This document shows, piece after piece, positions 49,601-58,700 of a DNA stretch of 64,000 bases; position 1 is the stretch's first letter, and each line of letters starts with the position of its first letter. A model generated the notes under the pieces. That model did not search any database. It saw only the letters and a program-made list of their open reading frames with translations, and was not told where the DNA came from. This DNA comes from CAYNRE01 sp964399535 (GTDB lineage: Bacteria; Planctomycetota; Planctomycetia; Pirellulales; CAYNRE01): the NCBI GenBank assembly GCA_964399535.1, contig CAYNRE010000005.1:248001-312000 (forward strand), read 5' to 3'. The position numbers were made by a program, and so were the translations under genes.

Positions 49601-51143
49601 TCTCTCGGCCCAAACCTACGAATTGTTGAAGGACTTCGAGCGGGCCGGAGAGTTCTACCGCCAGGCCGCCCGCGAGGCTCCCGACGACCCGCAAGTGCAA
49701 GAGCGGGTGGCCATGTACTTCAACGACCGCGAACCAGACCTGGCCATGGCCGCCCTGCGAAGGCTGCTGGAGATCGATCCCGATTCCGAAGTGGGTCGGC
49801 GGTACCTGGTTCAAAACCTGCTTAACCGGGGAGGGCGCGAGAACTGGGAACAGGCCCTGAGCGAACTGCTGCGCAGCGACGACCAGGCGCCCCAAACGCT
49901 CGGCCCCGACGAGTTGCGTCTGCAGATCGCGGCCTTGATCAAAACCGGCGATCTCGAGCGGCGTGCCCAGGCGGTGAAACTGCTCGAGGAGCTGATCGCG
50001 CGGGGCGAAGGCGTGATGGCCGAAGATCGGCTGCTCTTGGCCCGGCTGTGCGAGGCCGACGACAAGTTTCCGCAGGCACGCGAGCTCTACCGCGACCTGG
50101 TCGCACGGCCCAACCCCGAGGCAAACCACGTCGCCGCCTTCATCGACTTCTTGCTGCGCAATCAGCAGTCCAAGGACGCGGCACCCTGGATCGCCCAGTT
50201 GGAAGTGCTCGCCCCCGACGACCTGCGCACGATCGACCTGCGGGCCCGCTGGCTTCACCAGGAGGGCCGAAGCGGCGAAATCGAACCCATGATCGAACGC
50301 TTTCTGGCCCCGCGATTGGCGCTACCGGCCAACGACGCGATGCGGCCCGAGGCCTACTGGCGCGTGGCCCACCTGCTCAGCCAGGTCGATCTGGATCAGG
50401 CCGCCGAGCGGTGGTATGCCCAGGCCATGCAATTGGCGCCCGAGCGTTTCGCCGAGTTAGCCCAGTGGCTCGTCTCCGATCGCCGCTATGCCGACGCGGT
50501 CTCGCTCTGCTTGGAGGTGGCTCAAAAGCAATCGCCAACGGAAGCGGCGATCGTGCTTTGCGACGTGTTGGTCGCGGCGCAAACCCCCAGCGATTTGGTC
50601 AGTCGGGCAGAACCCTTGTTTTCGCAACTGTTGAGCCAGTCGTCGGGACAGGGGGCGTTTCAATTGGCCCTGGCCAATTTGCGGCTCATGCAGGGGCGCG
50701 ATGCCGACGCCGTGGAACTGTATCGCCAGGTCTTGGCCCAAGACGCCAACAACGTCGCCGCGCTGAACAACCTGGCCCTGCTGCTGCTCAAACAAGCCGA
50801 CACCCGCGCCGAGGCCCGGCAGCTCGTCGAACGGGCCCTCGATCTGGCCGGATCGGTCCCCGGGCTCCAAGACACGCTCGGGCTGTTGTTGCTTGCCGAC
50901 GACCGAATCGACGACGCGATCGGCGTGTTGCATCCGCTGGCCACGCGGTCGCGGCCCGACGCGGCCGTGCTGTTCCACCTGGCTCGCGCCCACTGGCTGC
51001 AGCCCAGCGACCAGGTGGCCGCGCGCGACGAGGCTCGCTGGGCCTGGGATAAAGCCATCGGCCTGGGGCTGGCCGATCAGCCGCTAACGCCGCAGGAACA
51101 AGCCTGGTTCCGCGAAATGCAGCCGGTGCTGTCGGCCAACTGA
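46695..51143 (+). CDS. Large TPR-repeat membrane protein
   Basis: A 1482-residue protein. ATG 46695 begins a cytoplasmic tail of about 70 residues, then one membrane segment (QTLAVVVVVLPSLLFW, residues about 68-84). The remainder is almost wholly tetratricopeptide repeats, the first being RWGAAADYCQRYLQLRPNDADTW; the typical small-residue/aromatic pattern recurs through to AALNNLALLLLKQADTRAEA near the end. TPR arrays bind partner proteins, and anchored ones often organise envelope assembly. Proximity to two PEP-CTERM genes suggests a link to surface-protein sorting, but this is inference, and no exosortase marker is present. No enzymatic motif was found. Confidence 0.88.
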   Translation: MPPETEDFFRPYTRPKDQLLGPRWKRILRERLAFLRFVVGAPFEGQGPTDATIGRQDQTRLNIRLMGQTLAVVVVVLPSLLFWHRYQVYRNANSLLVQARKAEKEERWGAAADYCQRYLQLRPNDADTWVRLARNFDRKAVTGPQLERAIGYYRKAVTLRDEDPYLRRRLAELYLETRQAQLAEYHADQLLLLIPEDPAGWRVRARALYVEAHEGNRVQLATAVDAMKKAVALNPQDALMAVTLADIYRRELPTPSQAQRNALADDVMNFLVRENPESVNACLARYSYRTRYRLDGADEDLDRALVLDPNNLDVLLAAGQRATRQTRYDEARRYFTAVIEQAPNDRRGYLSLGETYLASNLLDQAVTTWRNGLARVGETDLQLNLPLATTLIRLRKLDEAEQILSALDLALRNLPIGMSSTAKSQARLQVDFVRARWLVGREEYARATPILRRVLNELTNRGAPEDLPRTIEAQYELAGCALGERQPDLAAALYVQAARLQPSVAAHYVAAGRAFDLAGQSESAIEYLNQALKLEPNSPSAWLAMAQAVFNAQRSAPEGQRQWGDFEQALAECQKHAVDPTALRLLRADYLAIQGRGAEAVALVEAGLAEQPGSRLLAQALVLVQERYGDQGDADRALDALEKTGDRTPQATLLRVAVLAKRRQFAEAERLLTHLAERSTGAQKLAVSQQLAELLLQQRKIDPARKLLESLYDRHPDQRQLAGELARLALESGDRAAAEIWENRLRVAEGSDGTQWRYLRAMRLLGQGTGTNDAQFSEAVRLQAEIQANRPNSPMGYVLKGQIEERRGQPSEAISAYQMALQLGDRSLVPLERVIALLYQQKRLAEADAYLNRMEQELVFSQDTADVAVTVAAQYGQLDRSLRVAAAAVERRPNEPASYVLLGRAHLLSGQVVEAERCFAKATQLAPRDTQGWISLLGFYARTNRPAEVESTLAKMATEAQLGPADRAFLSAQTYELLKDFERAGEFYRQAAREAPDDPQVQERVAMYFNDREPDLAMAALRRLLEIDPDSEVGRRYLVQNLLNRGGRENWEQALSELLRSDDQAPQTLGPDELRLQIAALIKTGDLERRAQAVKLLEELIARGEGVMAEDRLLLARLCEADDKFPQARELYRDLVARPNPEANHVAAFIDFLLRNQQSKDAAPWIAQLEVLAPDDLRTIDLRARWLHQEGRSGEIEPMIERFLAPRLALPANDAMRPEAYWRVAHLLSQVDLDQAAERWYAQAMQLAPERFAELAQWLVSDRRYADAVSLCLEVAQKQSPTEAAIVLCDVLVAAQTPSDLVSRAEPLFSQLLSQSSGQGAFQLALANLRLMQGRDADAVELYRQVLAQDANNVAALNNLALLLLKQADTRAEARQLVERALDLAGSVPGLQDTLGLLLLADDRIDDAIGVLHPLATRSRPDAAVLFHLARAHWLQPSDQVAARDEARWAWDKAIGLGLADQPLTPQEQAWFREMQPVLSAN

Positions 51144-51172
51144 ACCCGGCGCGGCCACCCCGTTGCGCGGCA

Positions 51173-51207
51173 CCCCCGCCCGCACTCGCTGCGCGACTCG
51201 GCGGGGG
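51173..51207. terminator. Possible terminator between convergent TPR and TraB-like genes
   Basis: CCCCCGCC (51173-51180) pairs with GGCGGGGG (51200-51207) across a 19-base loop. Only a short T run follows, so it is tentative. Confidence 0.3.
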
Positions 51208-51212
51208 GCGGT

Positions 51213-52247
51213 TTACACATCCGATTCTTGAAAGATCAGGGCGCCAGGTTCCCCTTCCGCGGGCGGGCTGGCGGGGGGTGTCTCTGGCTGTTTGCGCCGC
51301 GCGCGGGGTTCGGCTGGTTCGTTCGCAGGAGGCGCCAAATCCCAGGCCGAGAGCCAGCGGGTTTCCACGGGATAAAGCCCCCGGGCGGCCAGGTCGTCGG
51401 CCATTTCGCCCAAGTGGCCGGCCCCATAAAAAATGGCCAGCTTGCGTTTCCCCGCGGCCCATTGGCGATCCAGCTCCTCGAGCGCTCGGCGGTTGCGATC
51501 GGTAATTAGGGCCGAACCCTCGGGGCCGCTGACCGCGGAAAGCATCGATTCAATGTCTTCGAATTGCGTGGCCAGCGCGCGGCGGAACGCGTCGCGGTCG
51601 CCACTGAGCAGCGCGGCGAACAAAGCGGCCTCGTCGCCGGCCGACTCGCTGCTTGCCCCCTGATCGGCCAGGCTCTGGCCAAACATGCGAAAGGCCAAAG
51701 TCCAGATCGACTCGCCCCGCTCTTGCATGGCGTCGGCAAACTCCTCGGGCGAAAGATCGGCGTGGACCAGGTTCGCCTTCTGGTAGTCGATCAACTCTAG
51801 TTGCGACTCCAGCCCCAACAGGTGCCGCATACCGTCTTGCAACATCCGCACCGGGTGCAATTCGGGGTCGCCCCCGCCGGTGGGCACGCGCGTTCCCTGG
51901 GGAGCGACCAACTCATACAAAACGGCATCGTACCGCTCGAACTCGCGGTTCAGCGCCTCGTAGTAAGCCCGGTCGCCGATGTGCACGGCGCCGATCAGCG
52001 TAACTTCGGCGGGCGAACCCTCGCCCCCCTCGGCCTGAAAGCGGACAATGGCGGTTTCCAAAGCCAGCGGCACGCCTTGGGCGTCGCGACGAACGCGCAC
52101 GAACTCGGCCGACGACGGTTCGGCCGCGGCGGCTCCGCCGCGCCGGCCGCCAGGCGACTCCCCGGAACCACCCTGGGCCCAGACCCGGGCCGCCAGGCAC
52201 CCAGTCCAAACCGCCCACCAGACCCAGCCTTTGGCGCGCCAGCCCAT
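51213..52247 (-). CDS. Exported TraB/GumN (PrgY-like) family protein
   Basis: A 344-residue protein. ATG 52247 follows AGAGGAG and starts a signal peptide (WVWWAVWTGCLAARVWA). The TraB/PrgY motif set is visible: LIGAVHIGDRAYYEALN, then a long helical region (FADAMQERGESIWTLAF), RNRRALEELDRQWAAGK and IFYGAGHLGEMADDLAARG with the conserved Gly-His. The family includes metal-dependent membrane-associated hydrolases and pheromone inhibitors; its reaction in bacteria is mostly unestablished. The C-terminal 45 residues are Pro/Glu rich. It is convergent with the TPR gene and shares the strand with the sodium symporter downstream of it in the coordinates. Confidence 0.82.
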   Translation of the reverse strand: MGWRAKGWVWWAVWTGCLAARVWAQGGSGESPGGRRGGAAAAEPSSAEFVRVRRDAQGVPLALETAIVRFQAEGGEGSPAEVTLIGAVHIGDRAYYEALNREFERYDAVLYELVAPQGTRVPTGGGDPELHPVRMLQDGMRHLLGLESQLELIDYQKANLVHADLSPEEFADAMQERGESIWTLAFRMFGQSLADQGASSESAGDEAALFAALLSGDRDAFRRALATQFEDIESMLSAVSGPEGSALITDRNRRALEELDRQWAAGKRKLAIFYGAGHLGEMADDLAARGLYPVETRWLSAWDLAPPANEPAEPRARRKQPETPPASPPAEGEPGALIFQESDV

Positions 52248-52344
52248 GGCCTGCTCCTCTTGTTCGCTGGAAATTTCCCGGGCCAAGGCGCAAACGCGCC
52301 GAGTTTGCCGTTCGCCGTAAGTATACGTCGACCGGCCCTGGGCG

Positions 52345-53895
52345 TTATTCGCTGGCCCGCTCGTCGGCTTGGACCGCCCGCCAACGGGGGTTGGGGGCAA
52401 TGCGACCTCGGGAGACCAAGATCGACAGCGCCATCCCTAGGGCCAGCATCACCAAAGTGCCTGAAACTCCGACCAGTTTGCGTTCCAGCGGGCACTGCCA
52501 GGCTGCCCAGGGAGAGTCGGCGGGCAACCCCCGGGCGAAGGTGCCCCAGGCCAAAACCGGAATCGTGGCCAGAACGGCCAGGGCAGCCCCCCAGCTAGGT
52601 GTTTTGGGCAAGAGCCAGGCCAGGAGGAACAGGCCAAAGAGCCCACCCCCTAGCGTGCCGGCCGACTGGAACCAGAGTTCCAGAATGGTCCGTGACCCGT
52701 CGCGATAGAAGAGGTAAATCGCCACCGCCAGGCCGGTGCCAAGCGCGCCGCCCAGGGCCGTGGCCAGCCGCAGCGTCACCACTTCGGGGAGGCGAGCCCG
52801 GTGCGTGCCGCGCAGCGGGCGGAGCAGGTCGGCCAGCACCACGGTCGACATGGCGTTCAGGCTGGAATCGACCGTGCTCATGCCGGCGGCCAGAATCGCG
52901 GCAATCACCAACCCCGCCGCGGCGGCCGGCAACTCGGTCCGAATGAAATGCGGAAACACTTCCTCGGCTCGCAGGTCGGCCGGAAGCAATCCCGTTTCGG
53001 CGTGGTAGTGTGCAAAAAGCGCCGAGCCGATGGCGAAAAACAGGATCGAAGCTGGCACATAGCTGAGCGCGCCCAGCCAGATTGCCCGGGCCGCCTGGCG
53101 ATCGGTGGCCGTGCACAAGATGCGCTGCACATAGGCCTGGTCCGAGCCGTAATTACGCAGATTCTCGGTCAGCCCGTAGAGGAACACGACCCAGACGGTG
53201 CTGGTGGTCCAATCCAGAAGCGACCAGGAGCCGAGCGAGAGCTTTCCCGAGGGGAGCGAGCGTATCATCGTCTGGGCACCGCCGGGAAAGCGACCGACGA
53301 GCAGCACCAGGCAAACCGCCGCGCCGCCAAAGAGAATCAGCACCTGGATCACGTCGGTCCAAATCACGGCTCGCAGCCCGCCGAGCACGTCGTACACGAT
53401 GACCAGTGCGCCGACCAAAACGACCGTGGTCACCACCTGCCAGCCCAAGAGCGGCGCCACGGCCAGAGCCAGCAGCAGCAACACCATGGCCACCCGTACC
53501 AGTTGCAACAGCAGGTAGGCGGCGGCCGCGTAGCAGCGGGCCCAGGTGCCGAATCGCTCGTCGAGCAGTTCATAGGCCGAAAGCCGCTGGCGGGCGCGGT
53601 ACAGGGGGATAAACCAACGAACCGCCACCGCAGCCGCCAAGGGCAAGGCCAGCCCGAAGACGTAGGCGTTCCAATTTCCCTGGTAGGCGCTGGCCGGGTA
53701 GGCCAAAAACGAGATGCTCGACGTAAACGTACCCAGCACCGACAGCCCCACGGCCCAGGCCGACATCTGCCGGCCCCCCAGGGCATAACCCTCGACATCT
53801 CGGGCACCACTCGATACGCAGGCCGCCAGCAGCATCATGGCGACCAGATAAGTCACGACCACGATCAGGTCGAGACGCCCCCAAATTGCTTCCAT
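52345..53895 (-). CDS. Sodium:solute symporter (SSS family)
   Basis: A 516-residue membrane symporter with about 13 spans. SSS members import sugars, amino acids, or organic acids with sodium. Its first residues RLDLIVVVTYLVAMMLLA open the first span. Motifs include FTSSISFLAYPASAYQGNW (sodium-site region), SAYELLDERFGTWARCYAA (the family signature in the cytoplasmic loop), GGLRAVIWTDVIQ and AGMSTVDSSLNAMSTV with the paired serines of the sodium site. The pattern fits the SLC5-like group. Substrate is not readable. Nearby DUF1080/glycan genes make a sugar possible, but that is weak inference. Confidence 0.92.
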   Translation of the reverse strand: MEAIWGRLDLIVVVTYLVAMMLLAACVSSGARDVEGYALGGRQMSAWAVGLSVLGTFTSSISFLAYPASAYQGNWNAYVFGLALPLAAAVAVRWFIPLYRARQRLSAYELLDERFGTWARCYAAAAYLLLQLVRVAMVLLLLALAVAPLLGWQVVTTVVLVGALVIVYDVLGGLRAVIWTDVIQVLILFGGAAVCLVLLVGRFPGGAQTMIRSLPSGKLSLGSWSLLDWTTSTVWVVFLYGLTENLRNYGSDQAYVQRILCTATDRQAARAIWLGALSYVPASILFFAIGSALFAHYHAETGLLPADLRAEEVFPHFIRTELPAAAAGLVIAAILAAGMSTVDSSLNAMSTVVLADLLRPLRGTHRARLPEVVTLRLATALGGALGTGLAVAIYLFYRDGSRTILELWFQSAGTLGGGLFGLFLLAWLLPKTPSWGAALAVLATIPVLAWGTFARGLPADSPWAAWQCPLERKLVGVSGTLVMLALGMALSILVSRGRIAPNPRWRAVQADERASE

Positions 53896-53988
53896 GCGCC
53901 GGCGATGCTCCAGAGTTTCACGCGGGTCGGGAGGGGACCGTCGGTTAGCACCGGGGCGTCGACCGACCGGGCTGAACCCTCGTATTGG

Positions 53989-54603
53989 TCACGATTTTAC
54001 CGCCACGCCGCGCACATGCTCGCGCAGGATCCGCGGGCCCGGCATCGGTACGTCGGTCCAGGCGGTGGTGGCCAGGCCCGATTCGGCGATGAGTTGCCCA
54101 ATCGGCCGATTCAAATGGCACCCCTGACCCACGATGTTCTGCAGCCAATTCCAGCGATCTTGCCGGCGGGCCACGTGGTGGTCTTGGCTGCGCCCATGCT
54201 CGACGAACAGGAACCGCCCGCCCGGCCGCAGAACGCGGCGAACTTCCTGCAAGGCCGCGGTGACATCGGGAATCGTGCACAAGGTCCAGGTGCTGACCAC
54301 CACGTCGAATCGATCGCGATCGAAGGGCAACTTTTCGGCACTCAGGTGAACCCGCTCGATCGGTATGGGGGCCTCGCGAATCCGACGCTCGACACGGCCG
54401 GGCAGCAGCACGGCCGGATCGATCACGGTGAGCTGCCGAACCCGCGACGGGTAATGCGACAAATTCAACCCGGTGCCAAAGCCGATTTCGAGCACGTCGC
54501 CCGAACACTCGCTGAGCAATTCGGATCGCTGCTGGCGAAAATCGCGACCGCTCATGACCAAGTCCATGACCCGAGGGAAAATCCAATTCGCGTACCAGCC
54601 CAT
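53989..54603 (-). CDS. Class I SAM-dependent methyltransferase
   Basis: A 204-residue methyltransferase. ATG 54603 begins GWYANWIFPRVMDLVMSG, a start shared by small-molecule/lipid methyltransferases of the UbiE-like group. SAM-binding motif I is VLEIGFGTGLNLSHYP, motif post-I has VIDPAVLLP, and the later FDVVVSTWTLCTIPDVTAAL and RVLRPGGRFLFVEHGRS match motifs II and III. Length fits the compact UbiE/COQ5-like proteins. Substrate unknown; a lipid, quinone or small metabolite is likely. The gene lies 93 bp from the SSS transporter on the same strand. Confidence 0.88.
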   Translation of the reverse strand: MGWYANWIFPRVMDLVMSGRDFRQQRSELLSECSGDVLEIGFGTGLNLSHYPSRVRQLTVIDPAVLLPGRVERRIREAPIPIERVHLSAEKLPFDRDRFDVVVSTWTLCTIPDVTAALQEVRRVLRPGGRFLFVEHGRSQDHHVARRQDRWNWLQNIVGQGCHLNRPIGQLIAESGLATTAWTDVPMPGPRILREHVRGVAVKS

Positions 54604-54714
54604 GACTCGATATGCTCCGTCGGACGGGGGGGGGAAATGGTCCGGTAATTCTCAACCCAAGACCAGGGGAAGCGGGCCGCAACCAAGTTTTGTCCGGTCG
54701 ACGGCGAAATCGAA

Positions 54715-54743
54715 TTGCGTTCGCCCGCTGGCGCGAGTATTTT
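54715..54743 (+). promoter_or_regulatory. Promoter for a putative small RNA
   Basis: TTGCGT at 54715-54720 and TATTTT at 54738-54743 with a 17-bp spacer. The -10 region is a conspicuous AT island in otherwise GC-rich DNA. Initiation would be near 54750. Confidence 0.4.
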
Positions 54744-54749
54744 AAACTA

Positions 54750-54819
54750 TGTGTGCGGGGCTTCGTGCCCCTAAACACAGCCTCCGCAGGTCCCTGCCCC
54801 ACCTGCGGGGGCTTTTTTT
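54750..54819 (+). ncRNA. Candidate two-hairpin small RNA
   Basis: A predicted transcript of about 70 bases from near 54750 ends at a strong terminator. The first hairpin is GTGT-GC-GGGGC-TTCGT-GCCCC-TAA-ACAC, with a GGGGC/GCCCC stem and an outer GTGT/ACAC pair. The second is the terminator itself. There is no plus-strand gene upstream (the last is 3.6 kb away), so the terminator ends something that starts locally. No coding frame of useful length is inside. It matches no RNA family I recognise. Confidence 0.5.
54779..54819 (+). terminator. Strong rho-independent terminator
   Basis: AGCCTCCGCAGGT (54779-54791) pairs with ACCTGCGGGGGCT (54801-54813), 13 bp with one T.G wobble, 9-base loop, followed by a run of seven T. 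This is a near-ideal plus-strand terminator. Confidence 0.85.
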
Positions 54820-54820
54820 G

Positions 54821-55781
54821 CGCGCGTTTCTACCGGCGCCCTCTCCTACCGGCCAGATCCGGTGATTGCCTCGCTGGCCTGCTCGGCGGGCAAATTCGCA
54901 TGCCCGGGCGCCGTTTCTAGGCCCTGACGATTTTTTTTGGCCTGGCGATCTGTTTGGCGCGCCCCCCTGCGATGGGAGCGGCGCGAATTGCGGCAGCCCG
55001 CTAACGCCTCCCGGGGTGCGGCGGGGCCAGCGGGCAGCCCAGCGGTTCCGCCAGCGGCTCGACCCGGGGGAAAGCCGCTCGAGTCGTGGCGCAATCGTGC
55101 CGGAAGATTGCATGGCGCACGCCAGATAGGCCCTGGCCAGAAAGTGGCCCTGCCGCGAAAAAACGCCCAGGTTTGGGCCGTAACCAGGGCCCGGACAATC
55201 GGTCGGGGAGCCGGAAAAAACTTGAACTCGCCTGATTGCCCAAACATGATGGAACGCGTTGAGTTGGTCGCTTAGGCCGAGCGTTCTTGGTAATCGGAAC
55301 GAACCAGGAATACGGCTTGGATCGCTGATTTTGTTTGACTTGTCGCTACGAATTGTCTTGGATAACGGCATCGGGTCGACATTTCCGTCTGGGCACTTGT
55401 TCGGAACCAGGTGAGCCAGCGGCGTCGGCCTCCCTTCCACGGAACCATGACACCGAAGAAGAGGCACGCTCACCCGCGTTTAGTGGGAAGCGTCTGCGCT
55501 GAGCGGTGGTGGCTGCGCGCCATCACACTGGCAAGCTCAGTCGGCAGTCCGCTCGGCTTTGCGCTGCGCGCATGGCACGTCGCCACTCGGAACTGGTTTG
55601 CGCCTTCTCCGGTCTTGGTACCAGCGGATTTAGCCCGGCAAGTGGTTCGGTTTGGCACGCGGCAGGGGTGCCGCGCCGGTTTGCGCCCTCGGTCCCCGGA
55701 AGCCTGGGGATGCGGCGCGCGGGCGGCGGGCACTTCGTCGAATTCTCCGCAGACGTTTTTCGCTTAGGGAAGAAGAGAGTC
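54821..55781. other. Long gene-free region before the giant surface protein
   Basis: About 960 bp. I see no supported gene. Short frames (for example one ending at 55767) have unremarkable composition. A lower-GC stretch at about 55290-55400 contains TTGACT (55335-55340) and may hold regulatory DNA for the giant gene. Confidence 0.4.
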
Positions 55782-58700
55782 ATGGCACAAGTCCCTCGGA
55801 CTGGCTGGCGGAAAGCACTTGGAAACCCCCTGGCGGGCCGCCTCGCATCACTGCCGTCGCCGGCACCGCGCTCAGTCCTTTACCAGCCGCGGATCGACGT
55901 GCTCGAGCAGCGCCAGCTCATGACGGTTACCCCGCTGGGTGGCGAAATCCAGGTCAACGAGAACATCAACGGCGACCAGCAGTTGGCCAGGCCCTCGATC
56001 CTGCCCTCGCCGTTTAACGACATCGAGAAGAGCAATCGCTCGGTGGCGGTCGACCACGACGGCGATTTCATCGTGGTCTGGACCAGCTACGGAGACGCCG
56101 ACGGCGACGGCTCGGGCGTGTTCGGCCGGCTTTTCAATCGGTTCTCGATTCCGCTCACCGGCGATTTCCAGATCAATCAGTTCACCGAGGGGGACCAGCG
56201 CAACGCCACGGTGGCGATGGATGCCGACGGCGACTTCATCGTGGCCTGGGAAAGCTCGGTTCAGGACCAGTACGACGGCAGCTCGGGCATCTACGCCCGG
56301 CGCTACAACTCGGTCGGCGCGCCGCTGACCGACGAGTTCCAGGTGAATACCCTCGACATCGGGCCGCAGATTCATCCGGCGATTGCCGCGGATAACGACG
56401 GCAATTTCATAATCGCCTGGGAAAGCCAGTCGCAAGACGGCAGCTTCTTCAACAACCTCAAAGCCCAGCGGTACCGCTTCGATGCCACACCGATCGGCAG
56501 CGAAATTCGGGTGAATCAGACCGGAGTCCCGGGATTGTTCGGCGATAGTAACCCGGCCGTGGCGATGGCCCCCAACGGCAATTTCGCGATTAGCTGGGAC
56601 ATTCGGATCCGCCAGACGATACCGGGTGTTCCGATCATCGGGTCGCAAGTGATGATGCGGATGTTCGACAGCAATGGGTCCCCGATTACGAACGAAACCC
56701 CGGTTTCTCGCCCGGACGTCGACCCATACGACAATTTGACCGATGAACCGGGTCCGAACGACGGCCACGTCTTTCTAGATGCTTCGGAATTCGAGCAACG
56801 CAACTCCTCGATTGCCATGGACGACCAGGGGAACGTGACGATCGTCTGGGAGAGCCTGCAAGACAACGACTTCATCGAAGACGACGACGCGATCAATAGC
56901 TGGGGTATTTACCTGCGGCGGTTCCACGCCGATGGCACCGCCGAGGCTGCCTTTCCCCAGGACCTGCACGTCAACCCGGTTTACAGCTGGGACCCCGACG
57001 TGGACGATCCGCCACTGTTCAGCCCATTCTTTTGGTTCGACCAGCTCAATCCCTCGGTAGGGCTGGACGCCGACGGTGACCTGTTCGTGGTGTACGACGG
57101 CTATGGGGCGGCAACCCTGGGCGGTGCGCTGCTCGACGATCAGGGGGTTTGGCTCCGCCGCTTTACCGCCCCGAGCGCGCTTTCGGTAACCGACGAAGAC
57201 ACCGGCACGACCATTCTGGAGTCAGTTGGGTCGCTGAACTACCCACTCACTCCGGTCAACAGCACCCGCCCCGGCGGCCAGCAACACCCGACCATCGCCG
57301 TGCAGCCCAACGGCAGCTTTATCGTGGTCTGGAGCGGCAACGGCCCGGGCGATACCCAGGGCATTTTCGCCCAGCGGTTCCGCGAAAGCGCCGATCCGGT
57401 CGGACCGCAGATCACCGAGCTGCGGGTCGAGGCCTTCAATGCCCAGGGCCAGGTGGTGCCCGACGAGCGGCAGTTGCTGCTCAACGGCGAGCAAGTGGTG
57501 GGCAACGTGACCAAGCTCGTGGCCGTGTTCGACGAACAGGCTTCGACCGCGGGGGGAGCCAACGGCGTCAACAGCGTACTCAACAAAAACAACTGGAAAC
57601 TGCTGCGCAACGGCGTCGAGATTCTCAACGGCATTAACGCCGTCGCCTATCAGCTCAACCCGCTGACCAACAAGTGGGAAGCCACGCTCACGCTTGATTC
57701 CAACGGCCCACTCTCGGGCACGCCGGCCCTGGTCGACGGCAACTACGAAGTCATCGCGCTGAACACCATTCGCGACGTGGCCGGCAATCCGTTGGCGTCC
57801 AACGGCCTCGAAGAAGACGGGTTCCCCTATAGCCTGAACTTCAACGTCATTGCCAGCCAGTCGGGCGAGTCGCTGGTGAACACCACCACGCCGGGCAGCC
57901 AGGTGACGCTGCCTGAAAGCCCCCAGGCCGTGGCAACCGACGCTTCGGGCGGCTACGTAGTGACCTGGACGGCGGCCGGCCAACAGGGAGACGCGGCCAA
58001 CGAGACGAACGTGTACGCCCGCCGATTCGCCGCCGACGGCACCCCGCTGGGCGCCGAGTTCCGGGTCAACACGGTCGTGGCCGGCAACCAATCCAACTCG
58101 GCCGTGACGATGACTCCCGACGGAGATTTCATCATCGTTTGGGCCAGCGAGAGCGCCGACTTCGACCAGAGCTGGGACATTTTCGGGCAGCGATTCGACT
58201 CGCTCGGCAACCGGCTGGGGGGCGAGTTCCTGGTGAACACCACCACCGAGAGCATTCAGAGTTTCCCCACGGTGGCGGTCGACACCGAGGGCGATTTTAT
58301 CGTGGCCTGGCAAAGCTTTGGCCAGGAAGACTCGACCTCGCCCGACCCGAACCTGAACGGCTACGGGGTCTACGCCCAGCGGTTCAACGCTTCGGCCGAG
58401 CCGCTCGGCGGCGTGAACGAGGTGCAGACCGTCAGCTTTAGCGGCAACCCCACGGGGGGCTTCTTCTCGCTGCAGCTCAACGGCTTCAATTACGGCCCCA
58501 TTACCTACTCGCCGGCCAACGCGGGAACAAATACCGCGGCCGCCATCGAAGACGCTTTGCGCAACCCGGGCGTGGGCATTCCACCGCTCGAGGTATCCGT
58601 GCGTGCTCGCAGTTCGACGCAGTACGAAATCACCTTCGAAGGGAACAGCGGCAGCCGCAACCAACCGCAATTCGCCGCGGTCGGGGTCACGCTCATCGGC

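Noticed and set aside
55411..55767. Plus-strand frame of 118 codons ending just before the giant gene
   Set aside because: Composition unlike neighbouring proteins, no signal or motif, and its position suits a leader region.
54604..55781. Search for mobile-element ends, direct repeats or CRISPR units in the long gene-free region
   Set aside because: No terminal inverted repeats, transposase fragments or regularly spaced repeats were visible.
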